A DNA stretch of 64,000 nucleotides, from the NCBI RefSeq assembly GCF_004765795.1, contig NZ_SBIV01000007.1, forward strand, positions 1 to 64,000, given 5' to 3'. The position numbers and the translations under genes are program-made. The DNA is from Halorussus marinus (lineage in GTDB: Archaea; Halobacteriota; Halobacteria; Halobacteriales; Haladaptataceae). Below are positions 48,671 through 56,990 of the stretch, one piece after another; position 1 is the first letter of the stretch, and the number at the start of each line of letters is the position of its first letter. Under the pieces are notes generated by a model that had not been told where the DNA came from, searched no databases, and was given only the letters and a program-made list of their open reading frames with translations.

Positions 48671-49024
48671 TTACTCCGTCGCGTCCTCGTTCGTGTCTTC
48701 TGCCGCTGGCTCCAGCCGTCGCTGTCGACGAACCTCCGCGAGCGTGTCCTCCAGCGTCCCGAGCGCCTCGATGGCTTCGAGTTCATCGGTAATCTCCTCG
48801 AGAAGACCGGCCCGCTCGATCGCATCTGCATCGCCGGCGGTCGTCTCGATTGCCTCAACGCGGAGCTGGCGCTCCTCTTGCCACCCACAGTCCCAGCACG
48901 TCCGGACGACGTCGAGCCGCTCGTCTTCAGCAGCATCGAGCACCGCGTCGGACAGTGACGTCGGCGGCGGTCGGTCCGGCCCGACCTCGAGTGTGACCGG
49001 GCCACCGCACGCAGGACAGTCCAT
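48671..49024 (-). CDS. Zinc-ribbon protein, 117 aa (paralogue of 347-700)
   Basis: ATG 49022-49024 (MDCPACGGPVTLEVGPDRPP). CPAC and CWDC pairs and an acidic helical C-terminal half, about 90% identical to the copy near the left end. Non-synonymous differences are few and mild, so both copies appear under selection. Confidence 0.7.
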   Translation of the reverse strand: MDCPACGGPVTLEVGPDRPPPTSLSDAVLDAAEDERLDVVRTCWDCGWQEERQLRVEAIETTAGDADAIERAGLLEEITDELEAIEALGTLEDTLAEVRRQRRLEPAAEDTNEDATE

Positions 49025-49795
49025 ACCCTACAGGATGCGCGCCGCGGTCATCAACATCAGGGACCCGTGAGACGGACTCACAGAGAGGGCTCTCGAGGAA
49101 GCAAACCGGATACGTCAGGCTGGTCGTTGGGACGACAATCGCCCCGGTGACTCAGTAGACGATACGGTTCGTTTAAACTAATACATTTCGGAAGCTGGGA
49201 CTCCAGAGATGGCCCCTCGGCCGGAGAGAGCCGGCGGCCTTCGCACACTGCATATCGCGTCTTTCTTTGGACGAAAACCGCGATATGCAAGACACTATAA
49301 CGCCCTCAAATCGAAGGAGAACCTCGTCGGGCCGATTTGAGACAGTAGAAAATACCTCGACGAGCTCCCGGCTCACTACTATTTCGCTAAAATTGCTCGA
49401 CCACGGGGTAAGCGGGGTAAATTCGGGAAGTACTGATGAGAGATACGAATAGCCCTGTGTCAAGAACGCCTTGCTGGATGGCCGCGCTCTCCCGGGAGAT
49501 GCCGAAAGAGATCCCTATTCCCGCGAATTCGGGATGCTGAATCCACTCAAAATTGCCCGACGGGAGTTTCAGTACAAGGTAGACAGTACTACAACCCTTC
49601 ATCTCAATATACTGAGAGGACGGCTTGTTCACAGTCCGAATTTGACAATGGATAAGTACGGGCCGTTAACCAACAATCCGAATCAGGAACAGAGTTTGTT
49701 GGTTAATAGTCTTCACCCTCCACTGTTTCCGGAGCTTTTGCTGTCTTCGTCCGTCCGACACAAGGCTTTTCGAGCGCCTCCGTGGAATCACAATT
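49025..49795. other. Non-coding stretch, copy 2
   Basis: Duplicate of 701-1507. The hairpins are kept: an 11-bp version of TGCATATCG/CGATATGCA near 49250-49290 and CTCAAATCG/CGATTTGAG at 49305-49341. The frame that is open in copy 1 has a stop at 49450-49452, arguing against coding. Confidence 0.5.
49666..49706. repeat. Dispersed inverted repeat IR-7
   Basis: TTAACCAACA, 21-nt spacer, TGTTGGTTAA. The homologous IR-1 has a diverged 20-nt spacer, yet all 20 arm bases are identical. Ends 89 bp before the lipoprotein gene. Confidence 0.95.
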
Positions 49796-50755
49796 ATGCG
49801 CCGCCGTGCCTTCCTTGCGACCGTCGCCACGTCCCTCCCCGCAGTAATCGCTGGCTGCACCAGTCCCGGTGGGTTGGGTGGAAGCAACGCCGCTGCAGAA
49901 GCCCCTACAGCACGCCTCGAACTGACGACGATTGCCGACGCGAAACTCCCGACGAAGGTCCTCTATACAGTCCGCCCTGCTGAAGGCAACGACGAAACGG
50001 CACAACTGTTCGATCGGATTCTCGACGGTGGCACGACAACGAAGGCGACACGGCCGCCACTACCCGAACAGCAACATATCGCCTACCAAGACGGCGTCTA
50101 CGAGCTGGCATACGAGGTGATTGAGGAAACGCCGGCCACCAGATACTCCGTGAAAGTGGATATCGTCACCGGATCGGTAACCGAGGCAGAGGCTATTCAG
50201 TTCGCTGACCTCCCCGAAGTTGATCAAGAGGAATTTGCTGCCCACGGACTCGCTAATGGTGACCCGATCGGAATCGGGACGACGTTCCTCTATACAGACG
50301 CCGAGCGCGAACAATCCGTCCTTGTCCCCGAGTCGGAGTACTCGTACATCATCTGGGACGACGGAACAGAAGCCGAATGGGTCATCGACGACGCCTACGA
50401 CACGACGCTGAACACCTATCGCTACACGCCCGACCAGGTGGCAACAGCCGCCGAGTACGGCCAACAGATGCGCGAGCGGTTTACGTTCGAACTTGCGGAC
50501 CTCCCAGACGCCCAGCGAGAGATCGTCGAGACGGCGATCACGGACGGACCGTACGTTGTCGGGCCCGATGAGACGCCGTCTGATGCGCTTGTGGCGCTCG
50601 CAGATCGGTTTCGCGGACACGAACAGCCCCACGGGCTCGACGAGGAGGGTGAAGGTGACCTGAGCGGCACGTATCTGGTTCGGTACCAAGGGGACGTGTA
50701 TTGGACAACGCTCGTCGTCCAGCATAATGCGTTCCAGACGACATCAGCAAGCTGA
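49796..50755 (+). CDS. Tat-exported lipoprotein, 319 aa
   Basis: ATG 49796 (MRRRAFLATVATSLPAVIAG). RRRAFL is a twin-arginine motif, and the hydrophobic stretch ends in a lipobox IAGC, so the mature protein starts at Cys21 and is lipid-anchored outside the cell. The mature part is acidic and beta-rich (YQDGVYELAYEVIEET; GTYLVRYQGDVYWTTLVV), typical of halophilic surface proteins. Ligand unknown. Confidence 0.8.
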   Translation: MRRRAFLATVATSLPAVIAGCTSPGGLGGSNAAAEAPTARLELTTIADAKLPTKVLYTVRPAEGNDETAQLFDRILDGGTTTKATRPPLPEQQHIAYQDGVYELAYEVIEETPATRYSVKVDIVTGSVTEAEAIQFADLPEVDQEEFAAHGLANGDPIGIGTTFLYTDAEREQSVLVPESEYSYIIWDDGTEAEWVIDDAYDTTLNTYRYTPDQVATAAEYGQQMRERFTFELADLPDAQREIVETAITDGPYVVGPDETPSDALVALADRFRGHEQPHGLDEEGEGDLSGTYLVRYQGDVYWTTLVVQHNAFQTTSAS

Positions 50756-50844
50756 TCCGGACTATTCTACTGGCATCTTCATTTGACAGATGAGTTGATA
50801 GACACGATTTTATGGTAGTCCGATATGTACGGGGAACTCGGTCG

Positions 50845-51061
50845 GAGCACTGAAGTGGATCCTCGTCGCCTGCTTCGGGCATCAAGGGCTTAGCGACGCG
50901 ATGTTTGGCGAATCGAATGCCAAGAGGAAATCGAGTCGTACTACGAGTCGCAGCTGGTCCGAGGCGTCGAGAGCATACGGACACCTATTGACTGGGATCG
51001 GACCGACATCCGACGAGAACTCAACGGAACACATATAGTCGGTATCACGGACTGGACCTGA
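50845..51061 (+). pseudogene. Decayed polB (module 2)
   Basis: Encodes GALKWILVACFGHQGLSDAM (polB motif B region), then jumps by a large internal deletion to YYESQLVRGVESIRTPIDWD and a stop, matching the polB C-terminus. All upstream parts are missing. It sits immediately before the first ORB of origin 2, as the intact polB does at origin 1. Confidence 0.85.
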
Positions 51062-51899
51062 CGACCCCCTCCCCCCTTTTTCGAGTTGTAAACTCGTGAC
51101 GGTGGGGAGGGGTGAACAGCAAGAGGGACTACAAAACAGCCGATTGTGGCGGATATACGCGATAGAGAGGCTGAGTATTTCATTTTCTAAATTGTAGCTA
51201 GGAATGCGAAAGTTTATGTTACACGTTACCTTATCATAACCGCACTAGAGACAAAGAAAACAAATTGTCTAGCTCCGGCTAGACAATTGACACCTCTGGA
51301 GTAGATAACCTCTTCATCTCGTCCGTGGTTCTGATCCCGCGTACTATCACGTCTCATTGCCTCTACGCCAACTTCTGTTAACTCAACGCTCGTCACATAG
51401 CGTTTGGTGTGGCCTGTTCCCATCGACTTACAACTCGAAAAAGGGGGGAGAGGGTGCAACATTCGAGATCACCAAATCAGCTTCACCAGCTACCATGTCT
51501 GAAACCCGGTATTACTCTCATTCGTGAACAGGTCCTACAAGCGTCGTTCTTTCGCTACTATTCTGGTGCTTACTACTCGAAAACGGGGAGTGTGAGTAAG
51601 ACCGTATCACCCAGAGCATCATTCACAAAATTCAGATTATGTGGATTTTGCTTCGAGACTCACTTTGACTCCCTTCTCCTTACAACACGAAAACGGGGGG
51701 TCTGGGTCATCGAGTAAGTTCGACGATAGCGAGCTTCGTCGAACTGTTACAACTCGACAACGGAGGGTGATAGATTCCGAAGACGGTATCTGGCTCATTC
51801 AGAGGATACGCGGTTGTAGTCGTTAGATAGCCTGTTTTCGCCCGGTTACAACTCCACAAGGGTCCATATTTTTATACCCAGAGTTCGAGGGGGTTCATA
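51062..51899. repeat. Origin module 2, main ORB array
   Basis: ORB repeats with the core TTACAACTCGAAAACGGGG. One is inverted (51063-51092). Five are in plus orientation: 51428-51454, 51571-51594, 51680-51704, 51747-51770 and 51845-51864 (the last two divergent). Between the opposed sets, 51180-51260 is AT-rich, and a perfect hairpin follows at 51263-51288. The Orc1 gene starts 36 bp after the last repeat. Confidence 0.88.
51263..51288. repeat. 11-bp perfect palindrome in origin 2
   Basis: AATTGTCTAGC-TCCG-GCTAGACAATT. It lies beside the AT-rich st retch between opposed ORBs, where melting should begin. It could form a cruciform or bind a protein. No equivalent seen at origin 1. Confidence 0.75.
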
Positions 51900-53399
51900 A
51901 TGGGACGAGAGGGACGTAGAGCAGGATCGAATAATCCGGAAGGTGAGGAGGATCGTCAATCTTCTGCTGCTGATCCTGAAACTCCTGAATCGAGGGATGG
52001 GGAGGTGGCATCTCCTGGCACGTCACAAACGACCTTCGAAAACGGATCAGATCCCGCCGATTCGTCTCAAGAAGCAACTAACGGCGACGGTGGCGGCATC
52101 TCAATTCGTGATCGTCTCCAAACCGAGTCGTCCGGTGGCGTTTTCGCGAACAAAGACCTCGTCCGGTCAGATACCATCATCGACGAGGATCGTATCGTCG
52201 GTCGTGACGACCAGCTGGGCCGTGTCGTCGACAATCTAAAACCGGTTCTCCAGAATGAGGGGATCCCCGATATGCTCCTAAGCGGGCCATCTGGAACTGG
52301 GAAGTCGCTCATCATTCATGCGGTCTGCAAACAGATCGTCGAACTGTGTGAATCCCAAGGCAAGACCTTCGGGGTCATTTCAATCAACTGCGAGGGGCCG
52401 AAGACAGCAGATCGGGCTGTCTATCGGTTAGTCAAAGCTGCTGCCGACGACCTCGGCGTTGATCCTGGTGTTCCCCAAACCGGCGTCTCAACGGATCAGA
52501 AGCTCGAGCGACTGTACGAACTCATGCGAGAGTATTACGATGGGGTCATCTTCATCCTCGATGAGATCGATATGCTCGAGGGGCCGTATCAGGAAGCAGA
52601 GTACAATTCTCTCATCTACCAGCTTTCACGGGCTCGCAAACTCGCCGACTTTGATGGCCCCATCTCGCTCACGACAATCACGAACTACGCCGACTTCATG
52701 AAGGACCTCAACAGCCGCGCACAGAGTTCCTACAACCCTGACGACATCTTCTTCGACGATTACGATGCGAACCAGCTCCGCAGTATTCTCCGCAACCGAC
52801 GGGACGCCTTCAAACCAGACTCACTTGCAGATGACGTTGTTCCGCTTGTTGCTGCGTTCGGATCCCAAACCCACGGGGATGCGCGAAAAGCGATTGATCT
52901 CCTCAGATGGGCTGGTGAATTAGCCGAGCGGCGTGGAGCCGACACAGTTACCGAAGCCGATGTCCGTGATGCCCAGGAGAAATACACCGAAAACCGCAAG
53001 CTCCGCCATATCAGCGGCATTTCGACTCAAAAGAAACTCTCCATCTACGCCGTGGCGGCGACGGCCAACTACGCAAGAGAACATCCTGAGTGGATCCCTG
53101 CTGGACCTGCGTTCAAGACGTACCAATTCATTGCTGATACGATGGACGCGGACCAGTACAGTCGTGAGACCTTCGTAAATCACGTCACAGAGCAGAGTAC
53201 GTACGGTGTACTGGACTTTGAGCGTCGAGGCAAGGGGCGAGGCAGGGGAGTGCATATGTATTTCTCCCTCTCCGAGGATCCTGAAACGATCATGGAGACG
53301 ATCCGTGAGGATTCCCGATTCGAAGATCTAGCTCACGAAGAGGCGACTATCAGCGCTGTTGTCCGCGAACGGCTGAAGCAGTTCCGGAGTAAGAACTGA
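51900..53399 (+). CDS. cdc6: Orc1/Cdc6 origin-binding initiator (module 2), 499 aa
   Basis: ATG 51900 (MGREGRRAGSNNPEGEEDRQ), preceded by TTTTTATACCC. Acidic disordered N-terminus; GRDDQLGRVVDNLKP; Walker A SGPSGTGKSLI; Walker B IFILDEIDML; sensor THGDARKAIDLLRWAG. C-terminal winged helix with GKGRGRGVHMYFSL. Same length and layout as the module 1 protein but clearly diverged, matching the different ORB core around it. Confidence 0.94.
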   Translation: MGREGRRAGSNNPEGEEDRQSSAADPETPESRDGEVASPGTSQTTFENGSDPADSSQEATNGDGGGISIRDRLQTESSGGVFANKDLVRSDTIIDEDRIVGRDDQLGRVVDNLKPVLQNEGIPDMLLSGPSGTGKSLIIHAVCKQIVELCESQGKTFGVISINCEGPKTADRAVYRLVKAAADDLGVDPGVPQTGVSTDQKLERLYELMREYYDGVIFILDEIDMLEGPYQEAEYNSLIYQLSRARKLADFDGPISLTTITNYADFMKDLNSRAQSSYNPDDIFFDDYDANQLRSILRNRRDAFKPDSLADDVVPLVAAFGSQTHGDARKAIDLLRWAGELAERRGADTVTEADVRDAQEKYTENRKLRHISGISTQKKLSIYAVAATANYAREHPEWIPAGPAFKTYQFIADTMDADQYSRETFVNHVTEQSTYGVLDFERRGKGRGRGVHMYFSLSEDPETIMETIREDSRFEDLAHEEATISAVVRERLKQFRSKN

Positions 53400-53876
53400 T
53401 CTCGCCCGTATTTTCCCCGCACTTACTTCTCGAAAACGGGGGGTGTTCGTATCCCGCGTGATGCGTTACAACTCGAAAATGGGGGGTGTCATTCGGCGGG
53501 ATGTCTCGTTACTACTCGAAAACGGGGGTGGGTGAGCCAAGAGATTTGACGTGCCAGTTGATGTACTGTGCCTTCCCCTTTCCCTCTCCCATTTACAACT
53601 CGAAAACGGGGGGTGTGTCCTACGATTTCTTTGTCGTCGGTACCATCGATGATGCGGAGACGGTGGAGAAACGACGGAAATACCGGGGTGTGGTCCCTTC
53701 AAAATCAGCGCCACCCCCTCCACCCACATCCAGTTACGACGGAAACGTGGGGTGGGTGTCCTCCATCATCGAGTTTTACTCGTCCGGGTTGACCGGACCC
53801 ATTCACACTCTGGGGGGTGTCATCTGCTACGCTACGAATCACGTTGAAACGACATCAGGCTACAGTTCCATCTCGT
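53400..53876. repeat. Origin module 2, downstream ORB set
   Basis: Plus-oriented ORBs at 53422-53447, 53465-53490, 53509-53534 and 53592-53617, close to TTACAACTCGAAAACGGGG plus GGTGT. Diverged copies are at 53732-53758 and 53801-53820. No gene. Initiator binding on both sides of its gene is typical of these replicons. Confidence 0.85.
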
Positions 53877-54203
53877 TTACTCGTCGGGATTCACTGGCCC
53901 TTTGTACTTCGACGTCACCGAATCGCCTTCCCGCCACTGCCAGTAGTAGTAGTAGCGGTTGTCGTTGATCTCCTTGATCGTGATCGTCGCCTTCGCCGGC
54001 ACGTCGTCTGGGAGGTCATCGGGGCGCTCCTCGACCTCTTCTTGATCTGCCGACTCCTCGAGACGGGCCTCTCGTTCCTTGTGCTCGGCGAGCGCTTCAG
54101 CGTACGTCGCAACGTCTCGGAGCTGCTCCGGGTCCGACTCGTTGAGCGTGTTGACGATCTCCGTCGGGAGGTTCGCCGGTGGGGTCGGGGATTCGTAGGA
54201 CAT
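53877..54203 (-). CDS. KGPVN-tailed plasmid protein, 108 aa (paralogue of 28108-28431)
   Basis: ATG 54201-54203 (MSYESPTPPANLPTEIVNTL). Same helical acidic middle and beta-rich basic end (ATITIKEINDNRYYYYWQWR...KYKGPVNPDE). It occupies the same place beside origin 2 as its paralogue beside origin 1, with an inverted repeat (IR-8) 14 bp upstream. Probably origin-linked regulation or copy control, by position only. Confidence 0.75.
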   Translation of the reverse strand: MSYESPTPPANLPTEIVNTLNESDPEQLRDVATYAEALAEHKEREARLEESADQEEVEERPDDLPDDVPAKATITIKEINDNRYYYYWQWREGDSVTSKYKGPVNPDE

Positions 54204-54217
54204 CGGCTACTCTCGTG

Positions 54218-54258
54218 TTAACCAACACGGGCCACGAATCCATAGTTTTGTTGGTTAA
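54218..54258. repeat. Dispersed inverted repeat IR-8
   Basis: TTAACCAACA, 21-nt spacer, TGTTGGTTAA. Positioned 14 bp before the KGPVN gene start, like IR-4, and 83 bp before the divergent regulator at 54342. Confidence 0.95.
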
Positions 54259-54301
54259 GCCGACGGAGACAGTTCTCGCGACCGCTGGCTGTAACACTAC
54301 T

Positions 54302-54327
54302 CGAAACTTCTTTATATGCAAGTTTCG
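54302..54327. promoter_or_regulatory. Operator around TATA box: CGAAACTT-N10-AAGTTTCG
   Basis: Perfect 8-bp arms with TTTATAT in the 10-bp spacer, 15 bp before the GTG start. A protein bound here would block TBP directly, so self-repression by the winged-helix gene product is likely. Confidence 0.75.
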
Positions 54328-54341
54328 TACTGTGTTACACC

Positions 54342-55268
54342 GTGCTCCGGCGCATCGAACTCGAGGTCCTCGCCACGGTCAACCGCGGCGACACGATCTC
54401 CGAACTCGCGACGAAGCTCGACCACAGCGAGAGTTACCTCTCTCGTGCCGTCGCCGACCTCGTCGAGAAGGGGCTCGTCTACACGGAACGCGATGGCCGG
54501 CGAAAACGAGTCGTCCCCTCGGATGCTCGCGCCGTCGAACGCTACCAGGACCTCGTCCGCCAGCACTCCCACATCGACTTCCCCGAACTGCTGACCGGCA
54601 AGGCACTCGAAGTACTGTACTACCTCGACCAGCCGCGAACCGTCTCCGAGATCGCCGGCCGGAGCGACAACTACCGCAACACGGTCAACCGCGTCCTCAA
54701 GCGGTTTCGCGACCGTGGGCTCGCCGGGACGGCCGACGGCTACTACGAGTTCAACGCCGACTTCGACCGCCTCCACGAGTTCGCCCGGGAACTCGCACAC
54801 CATCTGCATCGCCAGCGCCTCGAAGCCGTCGCCCCGAAGGGGACGATTCTCTGGGAGGATTACGACGAATTCCTCACCCAGACCGAGACGGAGATCGACG
54901 CAGAGGCATTCCACGAAACCGGCCTCGCTCGATTCGCGGCCTATGACCTCCAGTTCCTGCTCACCGGCCACCGCTACTACCTCTACTCCGAGGACCTCGA
55001 CGCAGTTTCGCCGGCGGAGCTCTGCTGTCACACGCTGCTGATCGACAACGGCAGCCGTCACCGTTCGTACTGTCTCCTCCTGCTCAGCCAGGTCGACGTC
55101 GACGAGGAGGACCTCCGAGAGCAGGCGGCGAAGTATGACCTCGAAGACGAAATCGACGCCTTGCTGCGCTACCTCGAGACGCACGGCGAGGTCGACGACG
55201 ACCGGCTCCCGGAGTGGGACGAGTTCCAAAAGCTGGCGGCTGACTACGAGGTGCCACTATCACCATGA
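54342..55268 (+). CDS. Winged-helix regulator/antitoxin candidate, 308 aa
   Basis: GTG 54342 (MLRRIELEVLATVNRGDTIS). Two winged helices in tandem: LATKLDHSESYLSRAVADLVEKGLVY, then RTVSEIAGRSDNYRNTVNRVLKRFRDRGL. A C-terminal half without motifs follows (FAAYDLQFLLTGHRYYLYSE). Overlaps the nucleotidyltransferase gene by 4 nt (ATGA). The order regulator-then-nucleotidyltransferase and the operator over the TATA box fit an AbiE/MNT-like toxin-antitoxin pair. Confidence 0.75.
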   Translation: MLRRIELEVLATVNRGDTISELATKLDHSESYLSRAVADLVEKGLVYTERDGRRKRVVPSDARAVERYQDLVRQHSHIDFPELLTGKALEVLYYLDQPRTVSEIAGRSDNYRNTVNRVLKRFRDRGLAGTADGYYEFNADFDRLHEFARELAHHLHRQRLEAVAPKGTILWEDYDEFLTQTETEIDAEAFHETGLARFAAYDLQFLLTGHRYYLYSEDLDAVSPAELCCHTLLIDNGSRHRSYCLLLLSQVDVDEEDLREQAAKYDLEDEIDALLRYLETHGEVDDDRLPEWDEFQKLAADYEVPLSP

Positions 55269-56068
55269 GACCAACATTCAGACGCGAGTACATCGAGAAC
55301 GAGTTCCAGCGAATTGCGGATGGCCTCTCAGCCCCACTCACGGTCTACCTGATCGGTGGTGGTGCGATGTCGCTGCGCGACCTCAAGGGGGCGACGAAAG
55401 ATATCGACCTGGTCGTCCCGGATGGCGACGCGTACGGCCAGCTGTGGGCCGTCCTGATGGACCTCGGGTATGTAGAAGTTCAATCGCTAGATCCAGATTA
55501 TCGGGCGCTGGGGGCGACGAGCTGCGTCGAGAACGACGATGGTTGCCGCCTCGACATCTTCAACCGGCAGGTCGCGAACAAGCTCGTGCTCACCGACGGT
55601 ATGCAAGAGCGCAGCGAGCCGTTCCTCGATACGGATCGACTGACGGTCCGGCTGGTCAGCACCGAGGATATCTTCCTGTTCAAACTGATCGCAGGTCGTG
55701 ACGACGACATCGAGGACATGAATATGCTCGTGCAGGCCGGTCTCGATTACGATGTCGTCCGGGATGAACTCGAAGCCCAGATTGAACGCCTGGGTGACGA
55801 TCAGTTCGCCACGTTCGCGAACGAGGCGCTGGTCGAACTCGAGGAGCGGTACAGAGTGACCACACCGATCGAGGATCGCGTCCAGGAGCTCACGAACAGG
55901 TACTACCGGGGGCTCGAAGTCCTCCAAGCACTCGACGAGCCGATGACCGTCGACGAACTGGCCGCCGAACTGGAGCTGGATACCGACGAGGTTCACGACC
56001 GGATCGCGTATCTCTCAACGTTCGACCGGGTCAGTCGGGATGGCGACACAGTCCGCCCCATGGAGTAG
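55265..56068 (+). CDS. Nucleotidyltransferase toxin candidate, 267 aa
   Basis: ATG 55265 (MRPTFRREYIENEFQRIADG). Nucleotidyltransferase fold: IGGGAMSLRDLKGATKDIDLVV has the Gly-rich turn and DxD, and CRLDIFNRQVANKL gives the third acid. The C-terminus is a winged helix (EPMTVDELAAELELDTDEVHDRIAYL). AbiEii-type enzymes add nucleotides to tRNA or other targets. With a tRNA array in the same window this is a tempting link, but only inference. Confidence 0.8.
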   Translation: MRPTFRREYIENEFQRIADGLSAPLTVYLIGGGAMSLRDLKGATKDIDLVVPDGDAYGQLWAVLMDLGYVEVQSLDPDYRALGATSCVENDDGCRLDIFNRQVANKLVLTDGMQERSEPFLDTDRLTVRLVSTEDIFLFKLIAGRDDDIEDMNMLVQAGLDYDVVRDELEAQIERLGDDQFATFANEALVELEERYRVTTPIEDRVQELTNRYYRGLEVLQALDEPMTVDELAAELELDTDEVHDRIAYLSTFDRVSRDGDTVRPME

Positions 56069-56081
56069 CTCAATCGTTACC

Positions 56082-56897
56082 CTACGGGGAGGGAAGGCGG
56101 CCGTCTGGTCGGGGAACGCGGCCCCGTTTGATCTCGTGATCGACGCGACGCAGGTGTTTACAGCCGCCCTCGGGTGAACGCTGCTGCCAGTCGGGACAGG
56201 TACACGACTCGTCGATGACGTCGACTTCGTACCGGTTCCCGGACGCGGACTGTACCTCATAGCGGCCACCTTTCGAAAGGAGCGAGACGTCCATCGCTTC
56301 GGCGACGGCACGCCTCGTGCGGGGCTCGAGTTCGTCCTTCGACTGTGCGTTCTCGTCGACGACCAGTCGGTCGCGAACGTCGCCCGTTCGGCCACCGTCG
56401 GGAGCGACGACTTCAGTAGGGCCACTGAGGCGCTCGTGGAGCACTTCCTCCACCGTATGGCCTTCCGGCCAGAGGTAGTGGATCTCACGGCGCTCGCGAT
56501 GGTCGTAGGAGCCGCACGCGGCTGCGCATCCAGTCCAGACGCGCCAGGCCCCGAGCGCGGCCATCACGTCGACGATGTCGCGGGGAACCGTCTGGTGGTC
56601 GTCCGGGAAGAACACCCGGAAGCGGGTACACGCCTCCTGTGGCGGGACGGTCTCCCACCAGTCTTCGCTGGAGCCCCAGCTATCGAACATCGCCTCGTCG
56701 TTCCCGTAGCCGACGGTCACGCCGTCGATCGGTGTAAAGTCCGCCGGGAGGTGTTCTGCCTCGCCTTCGAGCACCCGGAGGACGGCGTATCGGAGGTACT
56801 CGTGGGCTTGGTTGTCTGTCGTTCGGGCGACCTGGTCGTGTTGCTCGGCAACGTGCTCGGCTTCCTCGAGGACCGTCGTGAGATAGGGTTCAGTCAT
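56082..56897 (-). CDS. SWIM zinc-finger protein, 271 aa
   Basis: ATG 56895-56897 (MTEPYLTTVLEEAEHVAEQH). The C-terminal SWIM motif CTCPDWQQRSPEGGCKHLRR (CxC...CxH) is intact. The N-terminal region has a WWETVPPQEACTRFRVFFPD domain of unknown role. SWIM domains bind DNA or proteins and occur with plasmid and transposon genes. IR-9 lies 52 bp upstream. Confidence 0.8.
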   Translation of the reverse strand: MTEPYLTTVLEEAEHVAEQHDQVARTTDNQAHEYLRYAVLRVLEGEAEHLPADFTPIDGVTVGYGNDEAMFDSWGSSEDWWETVPPQEACTRFRVFFPDDHQTVPRDIVDVMAALGAWRVWTGCAAACGSYDHRERREIHYLWPEGHTVEEVLHERLSGPTEVVAPDGGRTGDVRDRLVVDENAQSKDELEPRTRRAVAEAMDVSLLSKGGRYEVQSASGNRYEVDVIDESCTCPDWQQRSPEGGCKHLRRVDHEIKRGRVPRPDGRLPSP

Positions 56898-56948
56898 GAT
56901 TCGACGGAGGTCAGAACGCGCCTCCGCCCCTCCGCGGGCGTGAAAAAC

Positions 56949-56990
56949 TTAACCAACAGAGCGGAAGGAATCAATCACTCTGTTGGTTAA
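56949..56990. repeat. Dispersed inverted repeat IR-9
   Basis: TTAACCAACA, 22-nt spacer, TGTTGGTTAA; arms extend to 13 bp (TTAACCAACAGAG/CTCTGTTGGTTAA). The right arm contains the stop codon of the ArdC-like gene, while the left side faces the SWIM gene promoter. Confidence 0.95.

Larger units (their letters stand above)
48452..49736. repeat. Segmental duplication, copy 2
   Basis: Matches 128-1411 in the same orientation; contains the intact two-gene operon, non-coding DNA with conserved hairpins, and IR-7. Direct repeats 48 kb apart could recombine to excise or amplify the segment between them, which includes one full origin module. Confidence 0.85.

Noticed and set aside
51226-51462. Minus-strand open frame in origin 2
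   Set aside because: It covers an ORB, the AT-rich region and the palindrome; no protein-like features.
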